A DNA stretch of 64,000 bases, from contig NZ_BAYD01000016.1 in the NCBI RefSeq assembly GCF_000685075.1, forward strand, positions 50,475 through 114,474. The letters are read 5' to 3'. Below, in pieces: positions 1 through 8,939 of this stretch. The first letter of the stretch is position 1. Each line of letters opens with the position of its first letter. The DNA comes from Paraburkholderia oxyphila NBRC 105797. GTDB lineage: Bacteria; Pseudomonadota; Gammaproteobacteria; Burkholderiales; Burkholderiaceae. A program made the translations under genes and the position numbers. Under the pieces are notes generated by a model. That model was not told the origin of the DNA. It saw nothing but the letters and a program-made list of their open reading frames with translations, and ran no database searches.

Positions 1-72
1 TCACGATACCCTTCAGCACCGGCGCTTCTCTCTTGGCCGACCTTGGCGATAACAGTGGTCAAGCTGGACTCG

Positions 73-1011
73 TCACACATGCTGCTGCTCCACATCGCCG
101 GTTCCGTCGAAACCAGCCTTCTTCAATTCGAGCTCACCCTGGACGGAACCCGCTGTGGGCACAATTTCGCCACTGCGGCTGCTTACCTCATCAAGCCGCT
201 GCGCCAGCAAATGCGGCACCTGTTCTCCGGTCCCGACGTAAATGCCTGGCGTCAAGGTAATATGCGCAGCTTCAAAACTGCCGGCGCCGGCGCAGAGCAC
301 CATGCGGTTTGGCGCATCATCGCCCGCGAGCACGGCCACGGCGGGACTAACGGCGCCGGGGGCGAGTGCCTCAAGAACGTTCGTGGACATCAGCCCTTCG
401 AGCATACGCGTGCCGGCCGTTGGCGCGAGACAATTCACGCGGACGTTGTATCTTTCGCCTTCGAGAGCCAGTGTCTGCATCAGGCCGACCAGCGCCATCT
501 TTGCTGCACCGTAGTTTGACTGGCCGAAATTTCCGTAGAGCCCCGACGATGACGTCGTCATTAGGATACGGCCATACTGCTGTTCGCGCATGACATCCCA
601 CACAGCCTTGGTACAATTCACCGCCCCCATGAGATGCACCTCGATTACCGCGCGAAAGTCGTCGAGCGCCATCTTGCTGAAGCTCTTGTCTCGGAGTATC
701 CCTGCATTGTTCACGAGAATGTCAACGCGCCCCCAGTGCGAAAGCGCCTGTTCGACCATTCGCTGGACCTGCTCGAAGTCAGTTACCGACGCGCCATTCG
801 CGATCGCCTCGCCACCTGCAGCTACGATCTCATCAACGACCTTCTGTGCCGCAGTGGCCGAGCCGCCTCTGCCGGTTACGTCGCTACCCAAGTCATTCAC
901 GACGACTTTCGCGCCCAGGCCCGCGAGCAACAGCGCGTGCTCCCGTCCAAGACCAGCGCCGGCACCCGTTACGATCGCAACACGACCGGTCAGATTAATG
1001 GACTTATTCAT
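73..1011 (-). CDS. SDR-family 3-hydroxyacyl-CoA dehydrogenase (multifunctional-enzyme type 2-like)
   Basis: The 312-residue product is a short-chain dehydrogenase. The N-terminus carries the NAD-binding TGAGAGLG motif (about residues 16-23), then NNAG, and the catalytic YGAAK (YxxxK) with the upstream TSSSG serine stretch. The insert NDLGSDVTGRGG after the second beta strand is typical of the HSD17B4/MFE-2 dehydrogenase domain, and the C-terminus (about residues 220-312) has the extra tail seen in bacterial stand-alone homologues. The likely role is oxidation of a 3-hydroxyacyl-CoA intermediate during beta-oxidation of a side chain. It is the most downstream gene of the minus-strand catabolic run. 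The family is clear; the substrate is inferred only from the neighbouring acyl-CoA genes. Confidence 0.85.
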   Translation of the reverse strand: MNKSINLTGRVAIVTGAGAGLGREHALLLAGLGAKVVVNDLGSDVTGRGGSATAAQKVVDEIVAAGGEAIANGASVTDFEQVQRMVEQALSHWGRVDILVNNAGILRDKSFSKMALDDFRAVIEVHLMGAVNCTKAVWDVMREQQYGRILMTTSSSGLYGNFGQSNYGAAKMALVGLMQTLALEGERYNVRVNCLAPTAGTRMLEGLMSTNVLEALAPGAVSPAVAVLAGDDAPNRMVLCAGAGSFEAAHITLTPGIYVGTGEQVPHLLAQRLDEVSSRSGEIVPTAGSVQGELELKKAGFDGTGDVEQQHV

Positions 1012-1186
1012 TGATAAGAGATTCCTAGTAATAGCGTAGTTTTCTTACTTTCTCTACGGTAGCTCAACCGCATGGTCCGATTACACAATTTTGTGTCCAC
1101 AGCACAGTTGCGTCGTGACAAAGAAAAGAATGATGACTTTAAAGGTTTACGCCGCGAACTCAGGCCAAAAGATGGATAGACATCTA

Positions 1187-1483
1187 CTAATCACCCGCGC
1201 GGAAAATAGACGGCGCGATACTGGTAAAGTTCTTCACGTCTCCGATCACCTCACCTGTTTTTACAGACGAGAGAGCCGCGTTTATTCCACTCTGATCGCC
1301 GAAACGCAATATCACCACGCATTCGAAGGGCTGAGGCCCTGGAGCTGGAAACAGGATCTCGGCCGATTGCAGCCCGAACTCGCTCCATGCTGCCCGAACG
1401 AGCGGGACATGGGTCGAAAGATAATATTCGCGATCAAACGTCCTACCTTCTGTTTCTGCGTAGCTCACGATTAGGGTCGCCAT
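1187..1483 (-). CDS. EthD/REDY-like small dimeric alpha-beta barrel protein
   Basis: A 98-residue protein starting at the ATG at 1483, preceded by AGGA at suitable spacing; an upstream in-frame start would add 10 residues and lacks a ribosome site. The pattern ATLIVSYAETEGRTFDREYYLSTHVPLV with a conserved H in a 'Y..THVPLV' motif is the hallmark of EthD-domain proteins, which form ferredoxin-like dimers and assist ring or ether oxidation pathways. It sits between two dehydrogenases and is probably part of the same catabolic set. Its exact activity cannot be read from the sequence; EthD proteins are often accessory or of unknown catalytic role. Confidence 0.7.
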   Translation of the reverse strand: MATLIVSYAETEGRTFDREYYLSTHVPLVRAAWSEFGLQSAEILFPAPGPQPFECVVILRFGDQSGINAALSSVKTGEVIGDVKNFTSIAPSIFRAGD

Positions 1484-1671
1484 ATTCAATCCTGTGTTTA
1501 GGTATACTAACAATTCGATCTGGAGAACGGATCTACGTTATCCCGCATCTTCGGCGAATGAGCTGACCAAGCATGTCGACAAACCCGAACTAGCCGGCCA
1601 CCGGAGCCACCATCCGCAGCACATTCGCACAAACCTGCTTCCCGGAAAACGCCGCGCAACCTTCATCGGCC

Positions 1672-2565
1672 TTACGGCAGGTTATTGCGAACCACGTCAT
1701 ACACCGCGGCCAAGCCTTTTGAGCCGAGGCCTGTCGTCTGGGCGATTTTCACATAATCAACGATCGCTCCGAGGGATCGCGAGCCGACACCTGCGCCTTG
1801 CAGATCAGACAATACCGCCTTGAAGCCGTCGACATACACATCAATGATCGCCTGGTCCCCGTCATCAGAACCGGAGGAGATGCGTTTGCTCAGGTAATCA
1901 ATACACTCGTTCGTCCACGGTTGCCCAGAGGTTCGAACATACTCCGCCATAGTCGCCACGGATACGCCGCAACTTTCCGCGAAGGCGGCTGCCTCAAAAA
2001 ATCCACCTATCGTCACGAAACCCATGAGAGCGAGCGCCAGAAAGACCCTGAGACCCAACGCCGGATCCGTGCTCACATAGTGCTGCGTACCGCCGATATG
2101 TCGCAAAAGATCCCTGCTTTCTTCAAATACAGTGGCATCACCTGAACAAAAGACTGCCGTATCGGCGCTGCCGACCGACCGTGGATAGGCCAGCACACCC
2201 CCTGCAAGAAACGATATTCCGGCGTCCCGAGTCCGGGCGGCGATCTCCTTGAACTCGGCTTCCGTCCCCGTCGTCAGATCGATGAGAGTACGGTCGGTGG
2301 AAGCTGCCAGCACATCATCAGACAAGATATCGCGGATCGAATCATGATCGACGAGGGCAAGGATGGTAACCGGACTTGCAGCCATTGCCGTTTTCGCATC
2401 TGGAGCCAAAAATGCCCCATCGCGTACCAGGCTATCGGCCTTGCTTGGCGTGCGATTCCAAACGGTTACATGTTTGCCCGCCTTAAGGAATTCGCGTGCA
2501 TACGCGCTCCCCATCGCTCCCAATCCCAAAATGGTAATGTCGCTGTGTCTACCGCTATCAGTCAT
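1672..2565 (-). CDS. NAD(P)-dependent imine reductase-like dehydrogenase (6PGDH/HIBADH superfamily)
   Basis: A 297-residue protein from the ATG at 2565 (AGGAGGA about 9 bp upstream; the in-frame GTG at 2574 is too close to it). Residues 8-30 form a Rossmann fold with GLGAMG, followed by WNRTPSK for cofactor phosphate or ribose recognition. The central LTTGT and the segment GGVLAYPRSVGSADTAVFCSG match the pattern seen in imine reductases and reductive aminases (usually 'A-I-M-A-Y-P ... I-L-Y-S-G'), and the C-terminal helical domain has the expected length. The family reduces cyclic imines or couples amines to carbonyls. Its proximity to a flavin amine oxidase, which would make imines, supports a role in amine metabolism. 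A 3-hydroxyisobutyrate dehydrogenase-like activity is the main alternative. Confidence 0.7.
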   Translation of the reverse strand: MTDSGRHSDITILGLGAMGSAYAREFLKAGKHVTVWNRTPSKADSLVRDGAFLAPDAKTAMAASPVTILALVDHDSIRDILSDDVLAASTDRTLIDLTTGTEAEFKEIAARTRDAGISFLAGGVLAYPRSVGSADTAVFCSGDATVFEESRDLLRHIGGTQHYVSTDPALGLRVFLALALMGFVTIGGFFEAAAFAESCGVSVATMAEYVRTSGQPWTNECIDYLSKRISSGSDDGDQAIIDVYVDGFKAVLSDLQGAGVGSRSLGAIVDYVKIAQTTGLGSKGLAAVYDVVRNNLP

Positions 2566-2583
2566 TTGCGTCACTCCTCCTTT

Positions 2584-2873
2584 CTAGCCATACAAAAAAT
2601 GGGCTTCGGGCGCTGTGTCATTCGGCCCGTGTCGGCCGAAACCATGGAATACTGCGCCGTCCAAATCCCCCAAATACCGGACTGCTACCTCGACCATACA
2701 GTGGGCTCGCCGGCCTAGAGCTTTAGCGCGGTCTCTGCCAGGATGGCAACTCGAGTCCCACCGATGATTGATTCGGCGGATACGCATCTCTGCGGAGGTG
2801 ATGTCGGGACGCTTATTTCGCGACGGCACTCATATCTCTTCTCAGGGATTTCAATGTCATCGTCTGAGGCGCT
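2584..2873. other. Intergenic stretch with no convincing gene
   Basis: An 81-codon minus-strand frame (2584-2829) is open but shows no recognisable motif and lacks a good ribosome site. It could be the C-terminal ruin of a lost gene; the last 35 residues look more protein-like than the first. I see no repeat or RNA here. Confidence 0.3.
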
Positions 2874-3599
2874 CTATCCGGCCGAAACGCGACTCTGGTC
2901 CACACTTTTTGCCGCGCGCCGAAAAAGCTGCCAGCCGAACCACATCATCCATAGCGGCAATACGAGCACGACCACCGTTTCACATATGCTCGTAAGTCCA
3001 TCGAGGTCTGGAAAGAAGCCGAACAGAAAGAAAAGACCGAAAAACCAGCCGACGATTTTCAGGAGGATCGATCCTTTCCATCCCGCCTTCTTCAGCTGCG
3101 TGGCGGCGATGGGTGCCCAAAAGAACACAAAGGGGCCTTCGCACCACCATAGTCCGCTTTGGGTTGCGTTAGCGACGGTTGTCCACGCGGCCGCGGCAGC
3201 GGCCTTCGTAGCATCGTCCCCCCCCGCGTACAGATGCGCGAGCGGATGAAAGATCGCCAGTTGCATGGCCGCTCCACTGATTCCTAGCACGGCATAGATT
3301 CCGATGGCGAACCCGATCATGTTGGCGAGTCCGCCGAGTTCCTCCCGAAAGACGTGCAGGAAATATCCTCCGATGACCAGCACCGCCAGATAGAAACCGA
3401 ACACGTCGCTGAGCATAGACAACCGGAACAAATCGCGTGCATCGGAAGTCAACGCCAGCATCGTTGGCCCGTGAAGCACCATATCCGTGTCCGAGCCGGT
3501 CACCATCATTGACAACACGACGTTGACGTAGGCCAGGACTCCGCCAATGATGGCGCTCCAGGCTGTGAAGTGCATAACGTTTCGCGAAGGTAGATTCAT
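2874..3599 (-). CDS. Polytopic inner-membrane protein of unknown function
   Basis: A 241-residue protein starting at the ATG at 3599 (GGAGA six bases upstream). It shows about six hydrophobic segments: residues near 12-35, 60-85, 90-112, 140-165, 175-200 and 205-225. Conserved-looking polar positions lie between them, including WWCEGPFVFFW. No known family is recognisable. It follows a second membrane protein by 21 bp and lies in one minus-strand cluster with a cytochrome c and a flavin amine oxidase, so it may take part in electron transfer, substrate passage or enzyme anchoring at the membrane. That role is inference from context only. Confidence 0.6.
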   Translation of the reverse strand: MNLPSRNVMHFTAWSAIIGGVLAYVNVVLSMMVTGSDTDMVLHGPTMLALTSDARDLFRLSMLSDVFGFYLAVLVIGGYFLHVFREELGGLANMIGFAIGIYAVLGISGAAMQLAIFHPLAHLYAGGDDATKAAAAAAWTTVANATQSGLWWCEGPFVFFWAPIAATQLKKAGWKGSILLKIVGWFFGLFFLFGFFPDLDGLTSICETVVVLVLPLWMMWFGWQLFRRAAKSVDQSRVSAG

Positions 3600-3620
3600 C
3601 ACATTTCTCCGAAAAGGACG

Positions 3621-4301
3621 TTAGTTTCTGCAGGGAGCGGAACCGCTCAATGTCATCCATTTGCCCTGCTTGCGCTCCAATGCGCAACAGGCGTAATAGG
3701 TGACAGCGATGAAGTACGCCCAGGTGAGCAGCGCGATGAAATAGAAGTTGAGCACTACGTTATGCTCTTCACCGGGAATCTTGTAGAAATCGTAAATACA
3801 AGCAATGACCTGCGAAGTAATCAGAGCCACGATCGTTGTTGTTGCATGGAGTTTTTCTCCGGCATCCAGCAATCTCTTGACAAAATAGACCATGTAGATC
3901 GATACACAAGTCCACGTCGCTACGTAGAAGTAGGGCAAGGCCGGAGCGATGAACTCGACGGTATCCAGGACGAGTGCCCCCCCGAAGGCGAGTGCGAATA
4001 GCACGATATCCTGACGAATCGATGGCTTATAGCCGTGCGTAACCGTCATAAATCCAAGGATGCCGATGACGGGGACGCCGAAAGCTCTGGTGAACGCATC
4101 AAAAAAATGCGCGACATGGTATAAAGGCGGCCATTCAGTGAGAAAGTAGACCAGAAAATTCGTCGCTGAGATCGCAACGATCAACCACTCCGCAGAAAGG
4201 AGGTAGTTGCGTTTCATCAGGAGTTTCGTGCCATAGAAAGCCCCCGTGACCGCTAATACGAAGCAGGCAAAGCAGAGCAGATAATATCTAACAATATCCA
4301 T
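3621..4301 (-). CDS. Polytopic inner-membrane protein, amine-oxidase cluster
   Basis: A 226-residue protein. The start is the ATG at 4301, which has GAGGAG six bases upstream; the open frame extends 54 codons further but overlaps the cytochrome gene and has no ribosome site. Six to seven hydrophobic helices are visible, beginning DIVRYYLLCFACFVLAV. The middle has TVTHGYKPSIRQD and the last third a charged cytoplasmic loop (KRLLDAGEKLHATT). I recognise no family. It is 34 bp downstream of the cytochrome c gene and probably co-transcribed with it. A quinone- or cytochrome-linked membrane partner is one possibility, but there are no visible heme-ligating CxxCH or paired histidine motifs to prove it. 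Confidence 0.6.
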   Translation of the reverse strand: MDIVRYYLLCFACFVLAVTGAFYGTKLLMKRNYLLSAEWLIVAISATNFLVYFLTEWPPLYHVAHFFDAFTRAFGVPVIGILGFMTVTHGYKPSIRQDIVLFALAFGGALVLDTVEFIAPALPYFYVATWTCVSIYMVYFVKRLLDAGEKLHATTTIVALITSQVIACIYDFYKIPGEEHNVVLNFYFIALLTWAYFIAVTYYACCALERKQGKWMTLSGSAPCRN

Positions 4302-4335
4302 GATTAACTCCTCAATAACACCTTCGATCGACTCA

Positions 4336-4992
4336 TCACTTTTTATCTCGGTTAAGGTCCGCAAGATAATTGGCAATCGCCTTGCGGTCTTCCGGTGATA
4401 GTGCTTTGGCGATGGTTTGCATCGTCCCTGACGGCTCCTTCCGCGCGCCGGTTGCAAACGCATCGAACTGTTTCAGGATGTAGTCATAGCTCTGACCGGC
4501 GAGTCGCGGAAATTGGTCGTGGCCCATCAGCCGGGCACCGTGGCAAGCCACGCAACTTCCACGTGCCACCAACAGCTCGCCTCTTGCTCTTAATCTGGGA
4601 TCCGGCTGGAAGTAGTTGTTCGCAACGGCGGTCTGCGTCGAGTAATACCTCGACAGAGACTGGATCTCGGAATCACTCAAGGTCATCGCGAGCGGGCTCA
4701 TGGTCGGATTCGCTCGCTGTTCGCTGGCGAAATCATGAAGTTGAGCGGCTAGATATGACGCGGGCTGCCCCGCCAGGCTCGGATAACCCTGATTGAGCGA
4801 ATTGCCTTTAACGCCATGGCAACTGAGGCACGCATCGGCCAGACGGGGCCAGGCGCCGCCGCCGGCCTGGTTTGCTTCTGCCGACGCAGTGACATAGCTC
4901 TGCAGTCGGTAAATACCAAGAAAATCAGGTCCCAAAAGGGCAAGCAGCAAAGCGAAAACTGCAGAAATGGCGACAAGTACAACCTTTTTCAT
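4336..4992 (-). CDS. Diheme cytochrome c (cytochrome c4-like), electron acceptor of the adjacent amine oxidase
   Basis: A 218-residue protein starting at the ATG at 4992 with GAGGCG just upstream; it begins with a charged KK and a hydrophobic signal or anchor segment (residues 3-22). Two class I heme c modules follow: CLSCHG near residue 54 and CVACHG near residue 148, each with a later Met as likely axial ligand (NPTMSPLAM and SGTMQTIAK). It begins only 10 bp after the stop of the flavin amine oxidase, so the two are translationally coupled. By analogy with the NicA2/CycN pair of nicotine-degrading Pseudomonas, where a cytochrome c rather than oxygen reoxidises the flavin, it is likely the physiological electron acceptor. 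The family is certain, the partnership inferred. Confidence 0.85.
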   Translation of the reverse strand: MKKVVLVAISAVFALLLALLGPDFLGIYRLQSYVTASAEANQAGGGAWPRLADACLSCHGVKGNSLNQGYPSLAGQPASYLAAQLHDFASEQRANPTMSPLAMTLSDSEIQSLSRYYSTQTAVANNYFQPDPRLRARGELLVARGSCVACHGARLMGHDQFPRLAGQSYDYILKQFDAFATGARKEPSGTMQTIAKALSPEDRKAIANYLADLNRDKK

Positions 4993-5002
4993 CTTCGCCT
5001 CC

Positions 5003-6487
5003 TCATACCCGGCGCAAGACATTGAGCGCCTGCAGGGCGCCCTGATGGCCAGAGCGTACGGCGCCATCCATGTAGCCGGCCCAGATATCCGCAGTCTCGG
5101 TACCCGACCAGATCAGGTTGCCGCAAGGCCGACGCAACGCCTCGCCATGCGCGCTCCAGAAGCCGGGGGGAATGGCAGAAATGCAGGTGATGGTCCAGGA
5201 ATCGGCTCGACCCCAGTCGCGATCGTGGTACGACACGGGAGACAAGGCCTCGTCGCCCCAGGCTCGTGCATAGAGTTCCACCTGCATACGCCTGGCGGCA
5301 TCCGTGTCGGATGGAACCAGCGCATTGGCCAGGAAAGCGTTGACGATCCCGATTTCCCCGCCAGGAGGAGAATTGTCGTAAGCCCAAAGGATTGGTCCGT
5401 TGTACTGGAAAATATGACCGTTTAGTCCTTTATCCCTCCAGAACGGGCGGCGATAGACCATGGCAGTTTTGCGTGCCGGAGAATACGCGGGCCAGGCACG
5501 CTGCAGGGCGGCACGTCTTTCGGGCAGCGGCGGATTGAATTGCACCTGATGACACAAGGCCGGATGGATGGCCATGATGACTGCCCGGGCTCGCACCTCG
5601 CCGCGATCGGTATGCAAGGTGACGACCTCACGGTCCCAGTCGGAAATCTGGCGGATCGGACACGACAGGCGCACCTTGTCGCCCAGTTGCTGGGCCATCT
5701 TGATACTAAGGATTTGCGAGCCGCCGATAAAACGGGTTTCCTGGGCGCTGTGCTTGATGCCATCTAGCTGCGAATAGTCGCAATTGGCTGAATTTATCAT
5801 TGAGAGGAAATGCAGGAAGCCCATCTTCGCAGGCCCTACGCCGCCCGAAAGAATGATTCCCGCATCCCATCCCACTTGATCTTCCGGCTTGATATTCTGT
5901 CTGGCCAGCCAATCTCCGACCGATAGCGTGTCGAGTTCACTGGCCCTCGGAGACGCCCACGGTGCGCCTGAAGGCACGTCGCGTGAAAGCTTGCTGAGCT
6001 TCGCGCCGACTGCCTCGTCGGTACCGAAGGTGCCCTTCAGATCGACTTCCACCCGGCCATCACCGCCGAGAACGACTGTCTTTCCTTCGTAATAGCTCGG
6101 GAAGGTACCGACCTCCAGTTCGCGTGCGAGATCCGCGATCGCGGTTTGGCCGGGTCCAATCCATTGCCCACCGACCTCGGAGACGTATCCTCCGTCTACG
6201 TTGTAATTGAGCGTCCGTCCTCCCACACGGTCTCGCGCCTCCAGAACCAGAAAGGACTGGCACCCGGCCCTATGCAGGTCTCGCGCAGCAGTCAGACCAG
6301 CAAGTCCCGCACCGACGATAACGACGTCGAGGACGTCCTCTGGGTTGTCCGCGGTTTTCGCGCCAGCGGCATTTGCCTGCCGGGGGCCAAAGGCTAATCC
6401 GCCCACAGCAACCGAGGCGCCGGCATATTTGAGCAACTGCCTGCGCTGCATATTGGCCGAGGGGCCAATGGAAGATTTCTCTGCCAT
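5003..6487 (-). CDS. Tat-exported flavin-containing amine oxidase/dehydrogenase (NicA2/MAO-like)
   Basis: A 494-residue protein; the ATG at 6487 is preferred over an upstream GTG. Residues 14-42 form a twin-arginine signal (QRRQLLKYAGA) ending near QANAAGA. The FAD dinucleotide motif VVIVGAGLAGLTAARDL follows, then the GGRT and GGQWIGPGQ motifs typical of monoamine oxidases. The C-terminal FAD signature is WSGTETADIWAGYMDGAVRSG. This domain order matches NicA2-type amine dehydrogenases, which oxidise a C-N bond to an imine or enamine. It heads a likely operon with cytochrome c and two membrane proteins. A decayed copy of its 3' end lies at 31896-32187. The substrate is unknown. Confidence 0.85.
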   Translation of the reverse strand: MAEKSSIGPSANMQRRQLLKYAGASVAVGGLAFGPRQANAAGAKTADNPEDVLDVVIVGAGLAGLTAARDLHRAGCQSFLVLEARDRVGGRTLNYNVDGGYVSEVGGQWIGPGQTAIADLARELEVGTFPSYYEGKTVVLGGDGRVEVDLKGTFGTDEAVGAKLSKLSRDVPSGAPWASPRASELDTLSVGDWLARQNIKPEDQVGWDAGIILSGGVGPAKMGFLHFLSMINSANCDYSQLDGIKHSAQETRFIGGSQILSIKMAQQLGDKVRLSCPIRQISDWDREVVTLHTDRGEVRARAVIMAIHPALCHQVQFNPPLPERRAALQRAWPAYSPARKTAMVYRRPFWRDKGLNGHIFQYNGPILWAYDNSPPGGEIGIVNAFLANALVPSDTDAARRMQVELYARAWGDEALSPVSYHDRDWGRADSWTITCISAIPPGFWSAHGEALRRPCGNLIWSGTETADIWAGYMDGAVRSGHQGALQALNVLRRV

Positions 6488-6581
6488 TATTTCTATCACC
6501 GCTATGAAGGTGGTAATCGGCTGGCCGTCCGTCGAGACGACAGGCGGTCGTCACGCACTCCTCAGCGAGCCGGATATCCGG

Positions 6582-7526
6582 TCAGATCGCCGTGGTCAGC
6601 TCTGGCACCAGCGTGAACAGATCGCCGACGAGACCGTAGTCCGCCACGCTGAAAATCGGTGCTTCCGGATCCTTGTTGATTGCGACGATCACCTTCGAAT
6701 TCCTCATCCCGGCGAGGTGCTGGATCGCGCCTGAGATCCCGACAGCAATGTACAACTGCGGCGCGACAATCTTGCCAGTCTGCCCCACTTGGTAGTCGTT
6801 CGGTACGAAACCCGCGTCAACCGCCGCACGCGACGCACCGAGAGCCGCCTTCAGCTTGTCCGCCAGAGGCTCCAGCAGCTTCGTGTAGTTCTCGCCGCTG
6901 CCGAGACCGCGGCCGCCCGACACGATGATCGATGCGCTCGTCAGTTCCGGGCGATCGAGCTTTGTCACTTCACGGCTCATGAACTGCGAAACGCCCGACT
7001 CGGCCGCCGCTTCGATCTTCTCGACCAACGCGCTACCGCCCTCCGCTGAAACCGGATCGAAACCCGTTGACCGCACCGTGATCACCTTGATCAGATCAGA
7101 CGATTGCACAGTCGCGATCGCGTTTCCGGCGTAGATGGGGCGTTCGAATGTATCCGCGCTCTCGACGGCGGTGATGTCCGAGATCTGCGCGACATCGAGC
7201 TTCGCCGCAATGCGCGGCGCGACGTTCTTGCCATAGGCGGTCGCCGGCGCAAATATGTGCGAGTAGTTCATCGCGATGCTCAGTGCTGTCGCGGCGACGT
7301 TTTCCGCGAGACCGTCGGCAAGTTGCGGCGCATCGGCTACCAGCACTTTCGTGACGCCAGCGATCTTCGCCGCGGCGTCCGCCGCATCACTCACGTTATA
7401 GCCCGCAACCAGCACATGGATTTCCGCGTCCACTAACGCCGCGACAATGGCCGCGGCCGCGCCGGTATTAAGCGTCGCAGGCTTGATCGACGTATTATCG
7501 TGTTCCGCAATTACCAAAATTGTCAT
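6582..7526 (-). CDS. etfA: Electron transfer flavoprotein alpha subunit
   Basis: A 314-residue protein of normal family length. The N-terminal half is the alpha/beta domain starting [10 protein letters not shown]. The C-terminal half has [12 protein letters not shown] and the FAD-binding signature [23 protein letters not shown] followed by [15 protein letters not shown], the standard ETF-alpha end. With the beta subunit 14 bp upstream it takes electrons from acyl-CoA dehydrogenases and passes them to ETF-ubiquinone oxidoreductase. A dedicated copy next to an acyl-CoA dehydrogenase fits a catabolic island rather than the housekeeping locus, although it could serve both. Confidence 0.95.
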   Translation of the reverse strand: MTILVIAEHDNTSIKPATLNTGAAAAIVAALVDAEIHVLVAGYNVSDAADAAAKIAGVTKVLVADAPQLADGLAENVAATALSIAMNYSHIFAPATAYGKNVAPRIAAKLDVAQISDITAVESADTFERPIYAGNAIATVQSSDLIKVITVRSTGFDPVSAEGGSALVEKIEAAAESGVSQFMSREVTKLDRPELTSASIIVSGGRGLGSGENYTKLLEPLADKLKAALGASRAAVDAGFVPNDYQVGQTGKIVAPQLYIAVGISGAIQHLAGMRNSKVIVAINKDPEAPIFSVADYGLVGDLFTLVPELTTAI

Positions 7527-7540
7527 GATTTCCGCTCCCC

Positions 7541-8290
7541 TTAGAGCACTCGGGCTTCGGTCTTCAGCTTTTCGACCAGCGTCTTTACGTCCGGCACCTT
7601 CACGCCAGCCGCACGATCAGGCGGCTCGGCTACATTGAGCGTCGCAAGACGCGGCGACACGTCAACGCCCAGATCTTCCGCCCTGACCGTCTCAAGCGGC
7701 TTCTTCTTCGCCTTCATGATGTTCGGCAGCGTCGCATAACGCGGCTCGTTCAAGCGCAAGTCGGTCGTCACCACCGCCGGCAGCTCCAGCGACAGCGTTT
7801 CTGTCCCGCCATCTACTTCGCGCGAGACAGTTGCCTTGCTACCGACGATCGCCAACTTCGCGGCAAATGTTGCCTGCGGCAGGTTTGCCAATGCGGCAAG
7901 CATTTGGCCGGTCTGATTCGAATCGTCGTCGATTGCCTGCTTGCCGAGGATCACAAGTTTCGGCCGCTCCTTGTCGACGAGCGCCTTCAGGATCTTCGCG
8001 ACCGCGAGCGGCTCGATGCCATCTTTCGATTCGACGAGAATCGCGCGATCGGCGCCGATTGCCAATGCGACCCGCAACGTCTCCTGGGAGGCACTCGTTC
8101 CGCATGAGACTACGACCACTTCCGCGGCCACGCCTGCCTCCTTCAAGCGCACTGCCTCTTCGACTGCGATTTCGTCGAATGGATTGATGCTCATTTTGAC
8201 GTTCGCCAGATCGACGCCCGATTTGTCCGCCTTCACGCGAACCTTCACATTCGCATCCACGACGCGCTTCACCGCTACCAGCACTTTCAT
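7541..8290 (-). CDS. etfB: Electron transfer flavoprotein beta subunit
   Basis: A 249-residue protein starting at the ATG at 8290 ([18 protein letters not shown], the usual ETF-beta N-terminus). The frame stays open far upstream, but that part overlaps the DUF4148 gene on the same strand and is not coding. The family motif [18 protein letters not shown] is at about residue 35, the AMP-binding region around [15 protein letters not shown], and the recognition loop [25 protein letters not shown] near the C-terminus. It forms the heterodimer with the gene just downstream and binds AMP. Confidence 0.95.
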   Translation of the reverse strand: MKVLVAVKRVVDANVKVRVKADKSGVDLANVKMSINPFDEIAVEEAVRLKEAGVAAEVVVVSCGTSASQETLRVALAIGADRAILVESKDGIEPLAVAKILKALVDKERPKLVILGKQAIDDDSNQTGQMLAALANLPQATFAAKLAIVGSKATVSREVDGGTETLSLELPAVVTTDLRLNEPRYATLPNIMKAKKKPLETVRAEDLGVDVSPRLATLNVAEPPDRAAGVKVPDVKTLVEKLKTEARVL

Positions 8291-8324
8291 TAATACTCCT
8301 GATCCAATACGTTGCCTCTGGCCA

Positions 8325-8711
8325 TTAGTTTGCCGCCGGGATGATTCCCTCAGCCCTCCAAACTTGCTCCAGGCGCAGGAAGCGTTCACGGTTGACCGCC
8401 CTCGTGTCGGCGTTGGGCGGATAGTCGACCCAGCGCGGAGGTAACAGCCCAGCTTCCCCGGCCTGCAGAAGTTCTGCCTGGACTTGTGCCCGGGTCTTAC
8501 CCGAAGCCGGGCTGACGCTAGCAATTTGGCCCGATTCCGCGCCGACGGCCAGGGTCGCCGCCCCGGTGTCTGCCTGGTCGGCACTCGACACAGATACCGA
8601 ATGTGGGATCGACCGATCCGGTCGAGGTGCCACGCCTCCACGAGCTTGAGCCGCGACGGCCACGGGACAGATCAAAAGCGCTACTACGATATGTTTTGAT
8701 ATGCTAATCAT
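8325..8711 (-). CDS. Secreted DUF4148-domain protein
   Basis: A small exported protein of about 128 residues. Two close starts exist: the ATG at 8720 only 2 bp after AGGAGG, and the ATG at 8711 about 11 bp after it; the second gives a clean signal peptide ([22 protein letters not shown]) and is preferred. The mature part has [21 protein letters not shown]...YPPN, the DUF4148 pattern common in small Burkholderia periplasmic proteins of unknown function. It lies 34 bp upstream of etfB on the same strand, so it may share the transcript by chance rather than function. Confidence 0.75.
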   Translation of the reverse strand: MISISKHIVVALLICPVAVAAQARGGVAPRPDRSIPHSVSVSSADQADTGAATLAVGAESGQIASVSPASGKTRAQVQAELLQAGEAGLLPPRWVDYPPNADTRAVNRERFLRLEQVWRAEGIIPAAN

Positions 8712-8939
8712 TTTTACCATGACCTCCTGACTGGAAACCTCATACAGAGACACACACAATTTCAGGAACCGGCGTCCTCGCGTGCTGCGTACATCACAAC
8801 GATCATCACGTGCTCGATTTCATCGCCTTAAGGCGGACTCTCGACCGATTTCGGCTCACGAATACGTGTTCAAAGACCGGGCGAGAATCTGAAGACATCC
8901 CTGCACCAACATCCTTCACTGAGCACTCGCATGTGGCGC

